A DNA stretch of 64,000 nt, from positions 114,226-178,225 of the forward strand of contig NZ_JARFJD010000005.1 of NCBI RefSeq assembly GCF_029087225.1, in the 5' to 3' direction. Shown one piece after another: positions 55,805-64,000 of the stretch. Each line of letters begins with the position of its first letter. The first letter of the stretch is position 1. Origin of the DNA: Limnobacter olei (GTDB taxonomy: Bacteria > Pseudomonadota > Gammaproteobacteria > Burkholderiales > Burkholderiaceae_B). The notes under the pieces are model-generated. The model was not told the DNA's origin. It did no database searches and saw nothing but the letters and a program-made list of their open reading frames with translations. The position numbers and the translations under genes were made by a program.

Positions 55805-56674
55805 ATGCAAGCACTCTGGATGTTAATGGCCTGCCTGTGTTTCGGCACCATGGGCCTGATGGTCAAACTCGCGGGCACCCACGCCAGCTTGGGTGAAATT
55901 GTTCTTTTTCGCGGAGCAGTGCCGGTCATTGCAATCACCGGTTGGGCTCTGCTTCAAGGCCTGAGCCTGAAAAGCCCGGTTGCATTTCTTCATTTGAAAC
56001 GAAATGTTGCAGGAATCATTGCCATGTGGTGCGGCTTTTATGCGACCACGCAATTGCCCCTGGCCACGGCGACCACACTGATGTACACCTCCCCCCTGTT
56101 CATTGCCCTGATCTTGTGGCTTTGGTATGGGCAATCCAGAAATCGCCTGGAGCAGTTCGCAATTGCAATCGGCTTTTCTGGTGTCATTGCGGTTCTTCAA
56201 CCCGTGTTTTACGGCAACCAACTACAAACTGCTCTTTTAGGCCTGAGTGCTGGTGCGGTGTCTGCCGTGGCTTACATGCAATTAAAAAGCCTTGGGCAAG
56301 CCCGCGAACCCGAGTGGCGAACTGTGCTTTACTTCGCAGGCACAGCCACTGTGACATCACTGGTGTACATCCTTGGCTTCGGGGAATTTGAGGTGTTTAA
56401 GACTCCAGACACCGATTGGACCTTGTTGTGGCTTGTGGCGCTGGGGTTTTTTGGTGGTGCGGGCAACCTGGCGCTGACCCGTTCATTCGGAAGCGGCTCA
56501 ACCTGGCTTTCAGCCGCTTTGCAATACTGCACAATTCTGGTGTCGACATTCTTTGGAATTGTGGTGCTGGGCGACATTCCCACCAGCACAACCTGGTTGG
56601 GTGTTTTACTGATTATTGCCTGCGGAGCAATGTCTTCTTATGCAACCCACCAGAGAAAACTGGTGGGCGAGTAG
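55805..56674 (+). CDS. DMT-superfamily (EamA) transporter
   Basis: 289 residues, about ten membrane spans in two five-span repeats. The first repeat begins MACLCFGTMGLMVKLAGTHA; the second ends with LGDIPTSTTWLGVLLIIACG. Typical EamA drug/metabolite or amino-acid exporter. Substrate unknown. ATG directly follows CCCC without a clear Shine-Dalgarno. Convergent with the ZIP gene 4 bp away. Confidence 0.85.
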   Translation: MQALWMLMACLCFGTMGLMVKLAGTHASLGEIVLFRGAVPVIAITGWALLQGLSLKSPVAFLHLKRNVAGIIAMWCGFYATTQLPLATATTLMYTSPLFIALILWLWYGQSRNRLEQFAIAIGFSGVIAVLQPVFYGNQLQTALLGLSAGAVSAVAYMQLKSLGQAREPEWRTVLYFAGTATVTSLVYILGFGEFEVFKTPDTDWTLLWLVALGFFGGAGNLALTRSFGSGSTWLSAALQYCTILVSTFFGIVVLGDIPTSTTWLGVLLIIACGAMSSYATHQRKLVGE

Positions 56675-56678
56675 TTGT

Positions 56679-57464
56679 TCAATGGTGGTGATGAAGAATT
56701 TCGGCCAGTATAGCCACCAAAGCCACGCCCGACCCAATACAAAGCAACTGCACCACGCTTTCCTTGATTTTCACACGCTGCTGCATTTGCGGAATCAGAT
56801 CGGCAACCGCCACGTAAATGAAGCTGGCTGCCGCAAACACCAAGGCATAGGGCAGTAAAGCCTGCAATTCAGTGAACAAGGTGTAGCCCAAACCTGCGCC
56901 CAACACTGCAGCCAGACCAGCAACCGACATCAGCTGCAAGGCTTTCTTGCGAGCAATTCCCGCATTCACCAGCACCAGATAATCGCCTGTTTGTTGCGGA
57001 ATTTCATGCAGCACCACACTCAGCGTGGTCACCAAACCCAACTCGAAATCAACCAAAAACGCACTGGCCACCAACAAGCCATCGGCGAAGTTGTGAATGG
57101 AATCACCCACCACAATCAACAAACCACCGCGGCGCGCCTCGCGTTTGTCGAAACCGTGGTGGTGGTCGTGCCCGTCGTGCTCGTGGTGGTGGCTATGGCG
57201 GAATATCGAAAATTTTTCCAGCACAAAGAAAAACAGCAAACCTGCCAGCAACAATGCAAACAAATTGTGGTGATCCATGCCCTTGTCCAGCGCTTCTGGC
57301 AACAGATGCAGAAGGGATGCACCAAGCAACACGCCAGCAGACACACTCACCATGGGCTCAAGCGAGCGGGCGATGTGCCTGGCAGTCAACAAGGCAGATG
57401 CAAAAATGGCCAAGGCCGTGCCCAAGGCAGCGGCCAGGAGAACAAGCGGTAAACTGGATTGCAC
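56679..57464 (-). CDS. ZIP-family divalent metal transporter
   Basis: 261 residues, about eight membrane spans, likely importing Zn2+ or other divalent metals. The start is GTG at 57464. A His-rich cytoplasmic loop (RHSHHHEHDGHDHHHGFD) occurs near residue 90. The metal-site helices are GDSIHNFADGLLVASAF near 120 and VVLHEIPQQTGDYLVL near 148. The ZIP family, GufA-like, fits better than a sodium pump. Divergent genes are absent; the DLH gene follows upstream in the same direction. Confidence 0.88.
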   Translation of the reverse strand: MQSSLPLVLLAAALGTALAIFASALLTARHIARSLEPMVSVSAGVLLGASLLHLLPEALDKGMDHHNLFALLLAGLLFFFVLEKFSIFRHSHHHEHDGHDHHHGFDKREARRGGLLIVVGDSIHNFADGLLVASAFLVDFELGLVTTLSVVLHEIPQQTGDYLVLVNAGIARKKALQLMSVAGLAAVLGAGLGYTLFTELQALLPYALVFAAASFIYVAVADLIPQMQQRVKIKESVVQLLCIGSGVALVAILAEILHHHH

Positions 57465-57483
57465 GATTTGGATTGGTCCGAGA

Positions 57484-58389
57484 TTAGATCAGGTTCTTGC
57501 CCCGCAAGAACTCAAGGGCCTGATTGTACGCCTGTTTCGCCGCGGCGGAATTATAGGTAGGGCGATAATCAGCGTGGAAACCGTGCTGAGCCTTGTCAAA
57601 TACCGTGATGCTGCTGGCTTTGGCATTGGGGTTACCGCTGGCTGCAACCAAAGCCTGTCTCATTTGTTCAACCGTGTCCAAGGGAATGGAGCTGTCTTCA
57701 GAACCATACAAACCCAAAACCGGGGCTTTCAACTGCGCGGCCACATCCACTGGATGCCGAGGCGTCAGTTCGGTTTTCGCCCCTACGAGACGACCATACC
57801 AGGCCACTCCGGCTTTCACGGCTGGCTGATGGGCTGCGTACAGCCAGGTAATTCGCCCACCCCAACAAAAGCCGGTTACCGCCAGTTTTTTTACATCAGC
57901 ACCCTCGGTGCCAGCAAATTCAACACACTTGTCCAAATCAGCCATCACCTGTTTGTCGTCCATTTTGGCGATGACGTTTTCCAGAATGGCGGCCACTGTG
58001 GCGTATTGCCCGGGCTCGGAATGGCGAAAGAAAATTTCCGGGGCCAAGGCATAAAAACCCGCCTGTGCAAAACGCCGGCAAACATCTTCCAGATACGCAT
58101 GAACGCCAAAAATTTCAGGCACCACCAAAATGACAGGTGCATTTTTCTTGCCTTTTGGATAAGCACGGTATGCAAACATGTCATCGTCGCCCACATCCAC
58201 AAACACGCGACCTTCTTCAAGACCATCGCTAGGTGTGGTAATGGCTTGGGCCAACACGGGCGATGCAGCCACCGCAAAGCCACCAACCGTGAAACCCTTC
58301 AGCAAGGTGCGGCGACTCATGGGCAGTTTGCCACCACCAGTCAGCGCTTCCAGGTGTTCCTGATTTTCCTTGTTCTTGATATCGCTCAT
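57484..58389 (-). CDS. dienelactone hydrolase family protein with a Tat signal
   Basis: 301 residues. A twin-arginine signal SRRTLLKG lies near residue 25, with a hydrophobic region and AQA-type cleavage site after it, so the enzyme is likely exported folded. The alpha/beta hydrolase domain has the Cys nucleophile in TGFCWGGR near residue 172, Asp in YGSEDSSIPLD near 228 and His in AQHGFHADYR near 267. Substrate unknown; the name reflects family only. Between polA and the ZIP transporter on the minus strand. Confidence 0.85.
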   Translation of the reverse strand: MSDIKNKENQEHLEALTGGGKLPMSRRTLLKGFTVGGFAVAASPVLAQAITTPSDGLEEGRVFVDVGDDDMFAYRAYPKGKKNAPVILVVPEIFGVHAYLEDVCRRFAQAGFYALAPEIFFRHSEPGQYATVAAILENVIAKMDDKQVMADLDKCVEFAGTEGADVKKLAVTGFCWGGRITWLYAAHQPAVKAGVAWYGRLVGAKTELTPRHPVDVAAQLKAPVLGLYGSEDSSIPLDTVEQMRQALVAASGNPNAKASSITVFDKAQHGFHADYRPTYNSAAAKQAYNQALEFLRGKNLI

Positions 58390-58416
58390 GCCTTGCTCCT
58401 GTTTGCTGCTGAAGTT

Positions 58417-61200
58417 TTAATGCGCCTCTTCCCAGTTGCTGCCCACACCGCAACCCACTTCCAGCGGGACCCGCAGCTTGGCCACCTGCGTCATGATTTC
58501 AGGCACGCGCTTTTGAATCAATTCGAGTTCACCCTTGGGCACTTCGAAAATGACTTCGTCATGCACCTGCATGATCATCTTTGTGTTTAGTTTTTCTGCC
58601 TTCAACCATGCTGACAATTCCACCATGGCCATTTTGATCAGGTCGGCCGAAGTACCTTGCATGGGCGCATTGATCGCGGCCCGTTCTGCACCTGCCCTGC
58701 GTGGGCCGTTTGGGCTTTTGATTTCAGGCAGCCACAGGCGTCGCCCAAAAACGGTTTGTACAAAGCCGTCTTCCTTGGCTTGGGCGCGCACATTGTCCAT
58801 AAATTTCGCCACACCGGGATAGCGGGCAAAGTAACGGTCAATATAAAGTTTGGCAGCTTCTCGGGTAATGCCCAGATTGCCAGCCAAGCCAAAGGCGCTC
58901 ATGCCATAAATAAGACCGAAGTTAATCACCTTCGCTGTGCGCCGATGATCTGATGTGACCTCGTTCAAACCCACGCCAAAAATTTCGGACGCAGTGGCAC
59001 TGTGAATATCCAACCCTTCATTGAAGGCGTGAATCAATGCTTCATCGCCTGAAATGTGGGCCATGATGCGCAACTCGATTTGTGAATAATCGGCCGAAAC
59101 CAGCACACAGCCGGGTGCTGCAATAAAGGCCTCTCGCACCCGGCGACCCTCTGCGGTACGTACAGGAATGTTTTGCAAGTTGGGATCATTGCTGGCGAGG
59201 CGACCGGTAACTGCCACGGCTTGCGCATAGTTGGTGTGCACACGCCCTGTGCGCGCATTGACCATGCGAGGCAATTTGTCGGTGTAAGTGCTTTTCAGTT
59301 TTGCAAGCGATCGGTGTTCCAGCAACTTCGCGGGCAGGGGGTAATCTTCTGCCAGTTTGCTTAATACTTCTTCATCGGTCGAAGGTGCTCCGCTGGCAGT
59401 TTTCTTCACCACAGGCAAACCCAGTTTGTCGAACAGCAACTCGCCAATTTGTTTGGGTGAATTCAGGTTAAAACTACCGCCTGCCAATTCAAAGGCTTGC
59501 TCTTCAATCAACTTCAGCTTGTCGGCAATTTCAGCGCTTTGAGCTTCAAGCTTGTCGGAATCGATTAATACACCGTTGCGCTCCACTTCGAACAGCACCT
59601 GCCCGAAAGGCAACTCCACATCGCGGTACAGCTTGGCAAGTTCTGGCACCTTGTCGAGTTCGGCTTTCAAGGTGTGGGCCAGGCGCAAGGTGACTTCCGC
59701 GTCTTCGGCAGCGTACTTGGTGGCAGTGTCGATAGGCACTTGGTCAAAGGTAATTTGACTGGCACCCTTGCCTGCCACTTCTTCATACTTGATAGTGTTG
59801 TAGTTCAACCAGCGCAGGGCCAAGGCATCCATGCCGTGGGGCTTGTGGGCCTCTAGAATGTAGCTGGCCAGCATGGTGTCTTCAAACAGACCCTTCACCC
59901 ACACGTCGTGATTGGCCATCACGTGCAAGTCGTACTTGGCGTTCTGGGCAATTTTGAGCGAATCGGAGTCTTCGAACCAGGGCTTCAGGAATGCCAGCAC
60001 CTCGGCCAATGGCAATTGTGGCTCGGCAGTCAAATCTTGGTGCGTCAGTGGAATGTAATAGCCCACACCTGGTTTCACTGAAAATGAAAGACCCACAATG
60101 CGCGCATTCATGGGTTCCAGCGAATCAGTTTCAGTGTCAAAAGCCACCGGCGTTTTGCTGGCCGCAGCAGCTTTCAATTCCACCAACAAAGTGTCAAGCT
60201 GTGCCTGGGTTTGAACGCAAATGGTTTCAATCGAATCCACAGCCTGTGTAGGCGCATCAAACAGGCTCATTGAACTGCCATCGGGCGGACCATCCACTTT
60301 CGGCGCAGCTGCAAACTCATCCTCACCCACGCCGCCCAGAGCGCGGAACCAGGTCTTGAATTCGAAACGCTGAAACAGTTGCTTCAACGCTTCTTTGTTT
60401 TCAGCATTTGCCTTCAGTTGCTCTTCAATGTGGCGGCGCAACTCAAACTCGCAATCTGTTTTGATGGTGACCAGGGTTTTGCCTGTGGGCAACCAGTCCA
60501 GCGCTTTTTGAAGGTTCTCGCCCACTTTGCCGCCAATTTTGTCGGCATTGGCCACCACGCCATCCAGGGTCTTGTACTCCGCCAGCCACTTCGCAGCGGT
60601 TTTTGGCCCCACCTTTTCCACACCTGGCACGTTGTCCACGGTGTCGCCCACCAGCGTCAGGTAATCAACAATTTGTTCCGGGTACACACCGAACTTTTCA
60701 AACACGGCGTCCCGAGTCATGACCGCATTTTTCATGGTGTCCACCAAGCGAACCTTGTCATTCACCAGTTGGGCCATGTCTTTGTCGCCCGTGGACACAA
60801 TCACCTCATCAAAGCCCTGCTCAAGCGCCACTTGAGCCAAGGTACCAATCACATCGTCCGCCTCAATACCAGGCTCCATCACGATGGGCCAACCCATGGC
60901 CCTAGTCACTTCATGAATGTGAGGGATCTGAGCGGCAAGGTCTTCGGGCATGCTGGCCCTGTTCGCCTTGTATTCGGGGTAAATGTCGTCACGAAAGGTT
61001 TTACCCGGCGCATCGAACACACAGGCGATACAATTGGAGGTGATATCGTCAGTGTTGTAATCTGCACGCAGGCGTCGAAGCATGTTAACCATGCCATAAA
61101 TGGCACCCGTGGGCTCGCCTGCGCGGTTTCGCAAATCGGGCATGGCATGAAAGGCACGGTACAGGTAGCTCGACCCATCAACCAGGAGTAATCGCTTCAT
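58417..61200 (-). CDS. polA: DNA polymerase I
   Basis: Repair and Okazaki-fragment maturation polymerase. 927 residues from ATG 61200 (MKRLLLVDGSSYLYRAFHAM). The 5'-3' exonuclease domain occupies the first 290 residues, the 3'-5' exonuclease has VAFDTETDSLEP near 357, and the polymerase has DYSQIELRIMAHISGDE near 705, RRTAKVINFGLIYGMSAF near 754 and MQVHDEVIFE near 880. The start codon directly abuts that of the LOG gene on the other strand. Confidence 0.97.
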   Translation of the reverse strand: MKRLLLVDGSSYLYRAFHAMPDLRNRAGEPTGAIYGMVNMLRRLRADYNTDDITSNCIACVFDAPGKTFRDDIYPEYKANRASMPEDLAAQIPHIHEVTRAMGWPIVMEPGIEADDVIGTLAQVALEQGFDEVIVSTGDKDMAQLVNDKVRLVDTMKNAVMTRDAVFEKFGVYPEQIVDYLTLVGDTVDNVPGVEKVGPKTAAKWLAEYKTLDGVVANADKIGGKVGENLQKALDWLPTGKTLVTIKTDCEFELRRHIEEQLKANAENKEALKQLFQRFEFKTWFRALGGVGEDEFAAAPKVDGPPDGSSMSLFDAPTQAVDSIETICVQTQAQLDTLLVELKAAAASKTPVAFDTETDSLEPMNARIVGLSFSVKPGVGYYIPLTHQDLTAEPQLPLAEVLAFLKPWFEDSDSLKIAQNAKYDLHVMANHDVWVKGLFEDTMLASYILEAHKPHGMDALALRWLNYNTIKYEEVAGKGASQITFDQVPIDTATKYAAEDAEVTLRLAHTLKAELDKVPELAKLYRDVELPFGQVLFEVERNGVLIDSDKLEAQSAEIADKLKLIEEQAFELAGGSFNLNSPKQIGELLFDKLGLPVVKKTASGAPSTDEEVLSKLAEDYPLPAKLLEHRSLAKLKSTYTDKLPRMVNARTGRVHTNYAQAVAVTGRLASNDPNLQNIPVRTAEGRRVREAFIAAPGCVLVSADYSQIELRIMAHISGDEALIHAFNEGLDIHSATASEIFGVGLNEVTSDHRRTAKVINFGLIYGMSAFGLAGNLGITREAAKLYIDRYFARYPGVAKFMDNVRAQAKEDGFVQTVFGRRLWLPEIKSPNGPRRAGAERAAINAPMQGTSADLIKMAMVELSAWLKAEKLNTKMIMQVHDEVIFEVPKGELELIQKRVPEIMTQVAKLRVPLEVGCGVGSNWEEAH

Positions 61201-61938
61201 ATGACAACCAAAAATAAGAATATTCCGACATTGCGCCACCTACCCTCCAAAGAACAATCCACCGCAGTGAAGGCCAGAGAATCGTGGCATGTGTTGGGAA
61301 TTATGGCAGAGTTCATCGAGGCGACTGAGAAGCTGTCAGCAATTCGCCCTTCAGTGTCCATCTTTGGCAGCGCCCGGACCCCAGTGGATCACCCCTACTA
61401 CGCGCTGACTGAGAACATCGCGCGAGCACTGTCTGACTCAGGTTTTGCGGTAATCAGTGGTGGTGGGCCCGGTATTATGGAAGCTGCCAACAAAGGGGCC
61501 TATGCGGGCGAATCGCCCAGCGTGGGTTTGAATATTGAACTGCCGTTCGAGCAAAGCGGTAATGCATACCAGAATATTTCCCTGACTTTTCGCCACTTTT
61601 TTGCTCGCAAAGTAGCCTTTGCAAAGTACGCCAGTGCCTATGTCGTAATGCCAGGCGGATTCGGTACGCTTGATGAAATGTTTGAGGCCCTCACGCTGAT
61701 ACAAACCAACAAAGGCAGGCGTATTCCCATTATTTTGGTGGGCTCCAAGTTCTGGGCGGGCCTGATTGATTGGGTGAAAAGCCATTTGTTGGGCGAGGGA
61801 ATGATCAGCCCTAGCGACATGGACCTGTTTGAAGTGGTTGAAACACCTGAGGAGGTGCTGAAATGCATATTCCACTTCTACGAAAAACGCACCTTCAATC
61901 CATCAGACAGTGAAACAGAGAAGCTGTTGGACTTATAA
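61201..61938 (+). CDS. LOG-family protein (TIGR00730), likely cytokinin riboside phosphorylase type
   Basis: 245 residues. SGGGPGIMEAANKGA near residue 89 and the PGGFGTLDEMFEALTLIQ block near 149 are the LOG motif (PGGxGTxxE). Family members cleave nucleoside 5'-monophosphates at the N-glycosidic bond. The N-terminal 35 residues (KEQSTAVKARESWHVLGIM) are conserved in betaproteobacterial relatives, so the ATG at 61201 is the likely start although it abuts polA. Confidence 0.85.
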   Translation: MTTKNKNIPTLRHLPSKEQSTAVKARESWHVLGIMAEFIEATEKLSAIRPSVSIFGSARTPVDHPYYALTENIARALSDSGFAVISGGGPGIMEAANKGAYAGESPSVGLNIELPFEQSGNAYQNISLTFRHFFARKVAFAKYASAYVVMPGGFGTLDEMFEALTLIQTNKGRRIPIILVGSKFWAGLIDWVKSHLLGEGMISPSDMDLFEVVETPEEVLKCIFHFYEKRTFNPSDSETEKLLDL

Positions 61939-61995
61939 AGCAGGGGCAAACACAGGTAAAATCCGGGGTGCTCACGACCCTACTCAGGACTTTGA

Positions 61996-62958
61996 ATGGC
62001 TGTTTTTACGCGCATTACCCAAACAGAACTGCAACAATGGCTGCAAGGCCGGGATTGTGGTGAACTGCTTTCATTTGAAGGCATTGAGTCGGGCATTGAG
62101 AACACCAATTACTTTGTAAATACCACCACAGGCCGCTTTGTTCTAACCCTGTTTGAAAAACTGAAGGCAGAGGACTTGCCGTTTTACCTGGGCCTCATGA
62201 AACATTTGGCCAAAAAGGGCCTGGCCGTACCCGGTCCGATTCCCAATGGTCAAGGTGAATTGTTCAACGCGCTCAACGGCAAGCCTGCTACATTGGTGAA
62301 TTGCCTCAGCGGCAAATCTGTCGAGCACCCCAACGCCATTCAATGCCGAGAAATCGGAAAGTTTTGTGCACAAGCGCATCTTGCTGTGGCTGATTTTCCG
62401 GGCAATACGCCCAACCCCCGTGGGCTGGCATGGATTGAAAGTGCGATGAATGCTCTCGATTCGCACCTACCAGCCTCTGTTCGTGAACTGTTGCACAGCG
62501 AAGTGAACCACCAAAAAGCCGTGGCTGAAAGGCATGCCTATAAAATACTGCCGAAAGGGGCAGTGCACGCGGACTTGTTTCGCGACAATGCCCTGATGCA
62601 AGGCGACGAACTTGGCGGCGTGATCGATTTTTATTTTGCTGGCGTCGATACATTTCTGTTCGACCTCGCAGTGACCGCGAACGACTGGTGTATCCAGCTG
62701 TCTACCGGAGAATTGAATCCTGAATTGCTTGGCGCCCTGCTTGACGGTTATCAATCTGAACGCCCACTGAGTGTGCATGAGTGCGAACTTTGGCAAGACA
62801 TGCTGCGCGCCGCGGGGCTTCGCTTCTGGACCTCCAGACTTTACGATTTTTACATGCCACGCGAGGCAGAAGTGCTGAACGTGAAAGACCCCAAACATTT
62901 TGAACGCGTATTGCTTGCCCGCAGGCAGGGAATACCGCTTGCCCCTCAACCGAATTAA
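61996..62958 (+). CDS. thrB: homoserine kinase, ThrB2 (APH-fold) type
   Basis: Phosphorylates homoserine for threonine synthesis. 320 residues of the choline/aminoglycoside kinase fold rather than the GHMP fold of E. coli ThrB. The start AVFTRITQTELQQWL and ESGIENTNYFVNTTTGRFVL near 34 are family sequence. The catalytic loop is HADLFRDNALM near 196, and the Mg motif is GVIDFYFAGVDTFLFDLAV near 213. It is followed 12 bp later by the BPSS1780-type membrane protein, the usual neighbour. Confidence 0.92.
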   Translation: MAVFTRITQTELQQWLQGRDCGELLSFEGIESGIENTNYFVNTTTGRFVLTLFEKLKAEDLPFYLGLMKHLAKKGLAVPGPIPNGQGELFNALNGKPATLVNCLSGKSVEHPNAIQCREIGKFCAQAHLAVADFPGNTPNPRGLAWIESAMNALDSHLPASVRELLHSEVNHQKAVAERHAYKILPKGAVHADLFRDNALMQGDELGGVIDFYFAGVDTFLFDLAVTANDWCIQLSTGELNPELLGALLDGYQSERPLSVHECELWQDMLRAAGLRFWTSRLYDFYMPREAEVLNVKDPKHFERVLLARRQGIPLAPQPN

Positions 62959-62970
62959 GGAAGTTAACAA

Positions 62971-63765
62971 TTGGCCAACTACGTACATACTTGCCCACCC
63001 AGTGCGGGATGGGATTGGCTGATGCAGGGCTTGCAGCTTTTCCGCAGTAAGCCAGGTGAAATGTTCCTGTTCGGCAACACTTATCTGTTCATTATTCTTT
63101 TCATTGGAATCCTGATTCCGTTTATCGGTGCCGCGGCAGTGGCCATTGCATCGCCTGCCTTGGGCTTTGGCATCATGCTGGCTGGCAAAATGGGCCAAAA
63201 AGGCTTGCGGGTCAGCCCCAGTGTTTTGTTCAATGCCTTTAATCAAGACAACAGAAAGCACCTGCAATCTCTGTTGATTTTGGGAGCAATTTACACCGCG
63301 TGTTTTGCATTGATCCGGCTACTTGCGCACCTTGTTCTTGGGGCGCAGCCCACCGTGTCAATTGAAGATCTCCAAAAGGCCGATGCAGCCACCAGTGCCG
63401 CCTTCATGGAGTACATGGTGCTTTACACGATTTTTATTGGCATCACCAGTATTCCAGTACTGTTGGCTTTCTGGTTCGCACCGGTGTTGGTGGTTTGGCA
63501 CAATATGAAACCCATGCAGGCCCTGTTTTCTAGCTGGGTCGCGGTGTGGCGAAACAAGGGCAGCTTTCTGATTTACGGCATGGGCTGGCTTATTTTGGGC
63601 TTGGGTTTTTCATCGGTGTTTGTCGTTTTGTTCACCATGCTGGGTTTGCCCGCCGCGTTTGTGAGTGCGCTGAACATGATGTGCGTGGCGCTGGTCATGG
63701 CAGTGTCGCTATGTACCTTCTACCCAAGCTACAAAGCAGTGTTTGAGCACGATCCAACCGCGTGA
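62971..63765 (+). CDS. BPSS1780-family membrane protein
   Basis: 264 residues with about six hydrophobic spans. It begins MANYVHTCPPSAGWDWLMQG, a conserved opening in this Burkholderiales family, and the C-terminal half repeats the span pattern. Start is TTG at 62971, with AAGGAAG upstream. Function unknown. It is adjacent to thrB in many betaproteobacteria. Confidence 0.82.
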   Translation: MANYVHTCPPSAGWDWLMQGLQLFRSKPGEMFLFGNTYLFIILFIGILIPFIGAAAVAIASPALGFGIMLAGKMGQKGLRVSPSVLFNAFNQDNRKHLQSLLILGAIYTACFALIRLLAHLVLGAQPTVSIEDLQKADAATSAAFMEYMVLYTIFIGITSIPVLLAFWFAPVLVVWHNMKPMQALFSSWVAVWRNKGSFLIYGMGWLILGLGFSSVFVVLFTMLGLPAAFVSALNMMCVALVMAVSLCTFYPSYKAVFEHDPTA

Positions 63766-63820
63766 CCGGTCTGGACTGCAGCCTCTCGGCGCTTGTTAAC
63801 TGCCCTATCGGCTTGGGTTC

Positions 63821-63982
63821 CGATCTCTCGCCAGAAAACCTGTTTCTCCCTTGCTGAGCCTCGCGATGCCTGAGAACGACCCTCCTAAACTACGGGTCGG
63901 GTCCGTTCTCTGTCGCCCATATTGGGCGACACCGGCCCTGCTCGGCACGCCAGGGCAGGTTTTCTTGAAGGCGAGGCGATCG
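63821..63982. repeat. multi-hairpin element at the right edge of the window
   Basis: An outer stem pairs AGAAAACCTG (63833-63842) with CAGGTTTTCT (63956-63965), extended by CTCGCC/GGCGAG (63827-63832 with 63970-63975) and CGATC/GATCG (63821-63825 with 63978-63982). Inside are three hairpins: GAGAACGACCC with GGGT-C-CGTTCTC (63872-63910), TGTCGCCCA-TAT-TGGGCGACA (63911-63931, 9 bp perfect) and GCCCTG with CAGGGC (63935-63956). It follows the membrane protein gene and continues to the window edge. No good coding frame. The shape (large stem around small hairpins) recalls the element at 24.5 kb, but the sequences do not match. Confidence 0.65.
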
Positions 63983-64000
63983 AAACACCGCCGCCGACTG

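Noticed and set aside
57277-58590. 437-codon open frame on the plus strand across the ZIP and dienelactone hydrolase genes
   Set aside because: It is antisense to two conserved genes and spans the gap between them, a typical high-GC shadow frame.
60379-61191. 270-codon open frame on the plus strand inside polA
   Set aside because: Antisense to the conserved 5'-3' exonuclease part of polA.
63790-63982. Integron attC site reading of the right-edge element
   Set aside because: No convincing pair of RYYYAAC and GTTRRRY core sites is present at its ends, and no cassette gene or integrase is nearby.
63781-64000. Possible end of a leftward gene at the right edge
   Set aside because: Frames read from the edge stop within 40 to 80 codons, and the sequence is dominated by inverted repeats. 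The next window is needed to be sure.

Overview
The window is ordinary chromosomal DNA of a betaproteobacterium, most likely order Burkholderiales. The evidence is gene order and protein type: exbB-exbD-lpxK-trm112-kdsB-adk, xseB-ispA-dxs-folE2 beside a Rieske oxygenase, murJ/rpsT/DUF3579, xseA-sodB, and polA/LOG/thrB/BPSS1780-type membrane protein. Base composition looks only moderately GC-rich for the order, so a Limnobacter-like organism is a reasonable guess (inference, not proven). Coding density is high. I found no tRNA, rRNA, CRISPR array, prophage, insertion sequence or recognised defence system.

Layout. 1-7 kb: acs (cut by the left edge), a UPF0114 membrane protein, class I fumarase, a small M48-like protease and prpE, a carbon-entry block for acetate, propionate and fumarate. 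7-13 kb: an orphan iron-binding periplasmic protein, a TetR regulator and a fabG4-fadI-maoC operon that looks like a fatty acyl-CoA elongation or degradation module. 13-19.7 kb: GST, trhO, a CorC/HlyC-type membrane protein, an unusual Nudix/dual-specificity-phosphatase gene pair, ispH and slpA. 19.9-24.4 kb: a Tat-exported small subunit with a GMC flavoprotein, an RHH protein, gloA, radC, rpmB-rpmG. 24.5-34 kb: a structured repeat, a fatty-acid desaturase, rsmB, purN, then ribF-ileS-lspA-coaBC-dut. 34-42.9 kb: a diguanylate cyclase, clpS-clpA, a cold-shock gene, icd, a DUF192 protein, sodB, xseA. 43-50.5 kb: the exbBD-lpxK-trm112-kdsB run, adk, murJ, rpsT, DUF3579, folE2. 50.5-64 kb: dxs-ispA-xseB, a Rieske oxygenase, GntR regulator, DMT exporter, ZIP transporter, dienelactone hydrolase, polA, LOG protein, thrB and a membrane protein.

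How the genes fit together: most operons are housekeeping, covering isoprenoids (dxs, ispA, ispH), cell envelope (lpxK, kdsB, murJ, lspA), translation (ileS, rpmB, rpmG, rpsT, rsmB), cofactors (ribF, coaBC, folE2) and DNA maintenance (polA, xseA, xseB, radC, dut). The accessory content is small. The points most worth a second look are the Nudix-plus-unknown-domain/phosphatase cassette at 16.1-18.3 kb, three intergenic multi-hairpin elements (24.5, 35.5 and 63.9 kb; the first has a partial second copy at 9.0 kb), a palindrome in the desaturase promoter resembling FabR/DesT operators, and a probably leaderless gntR gene.
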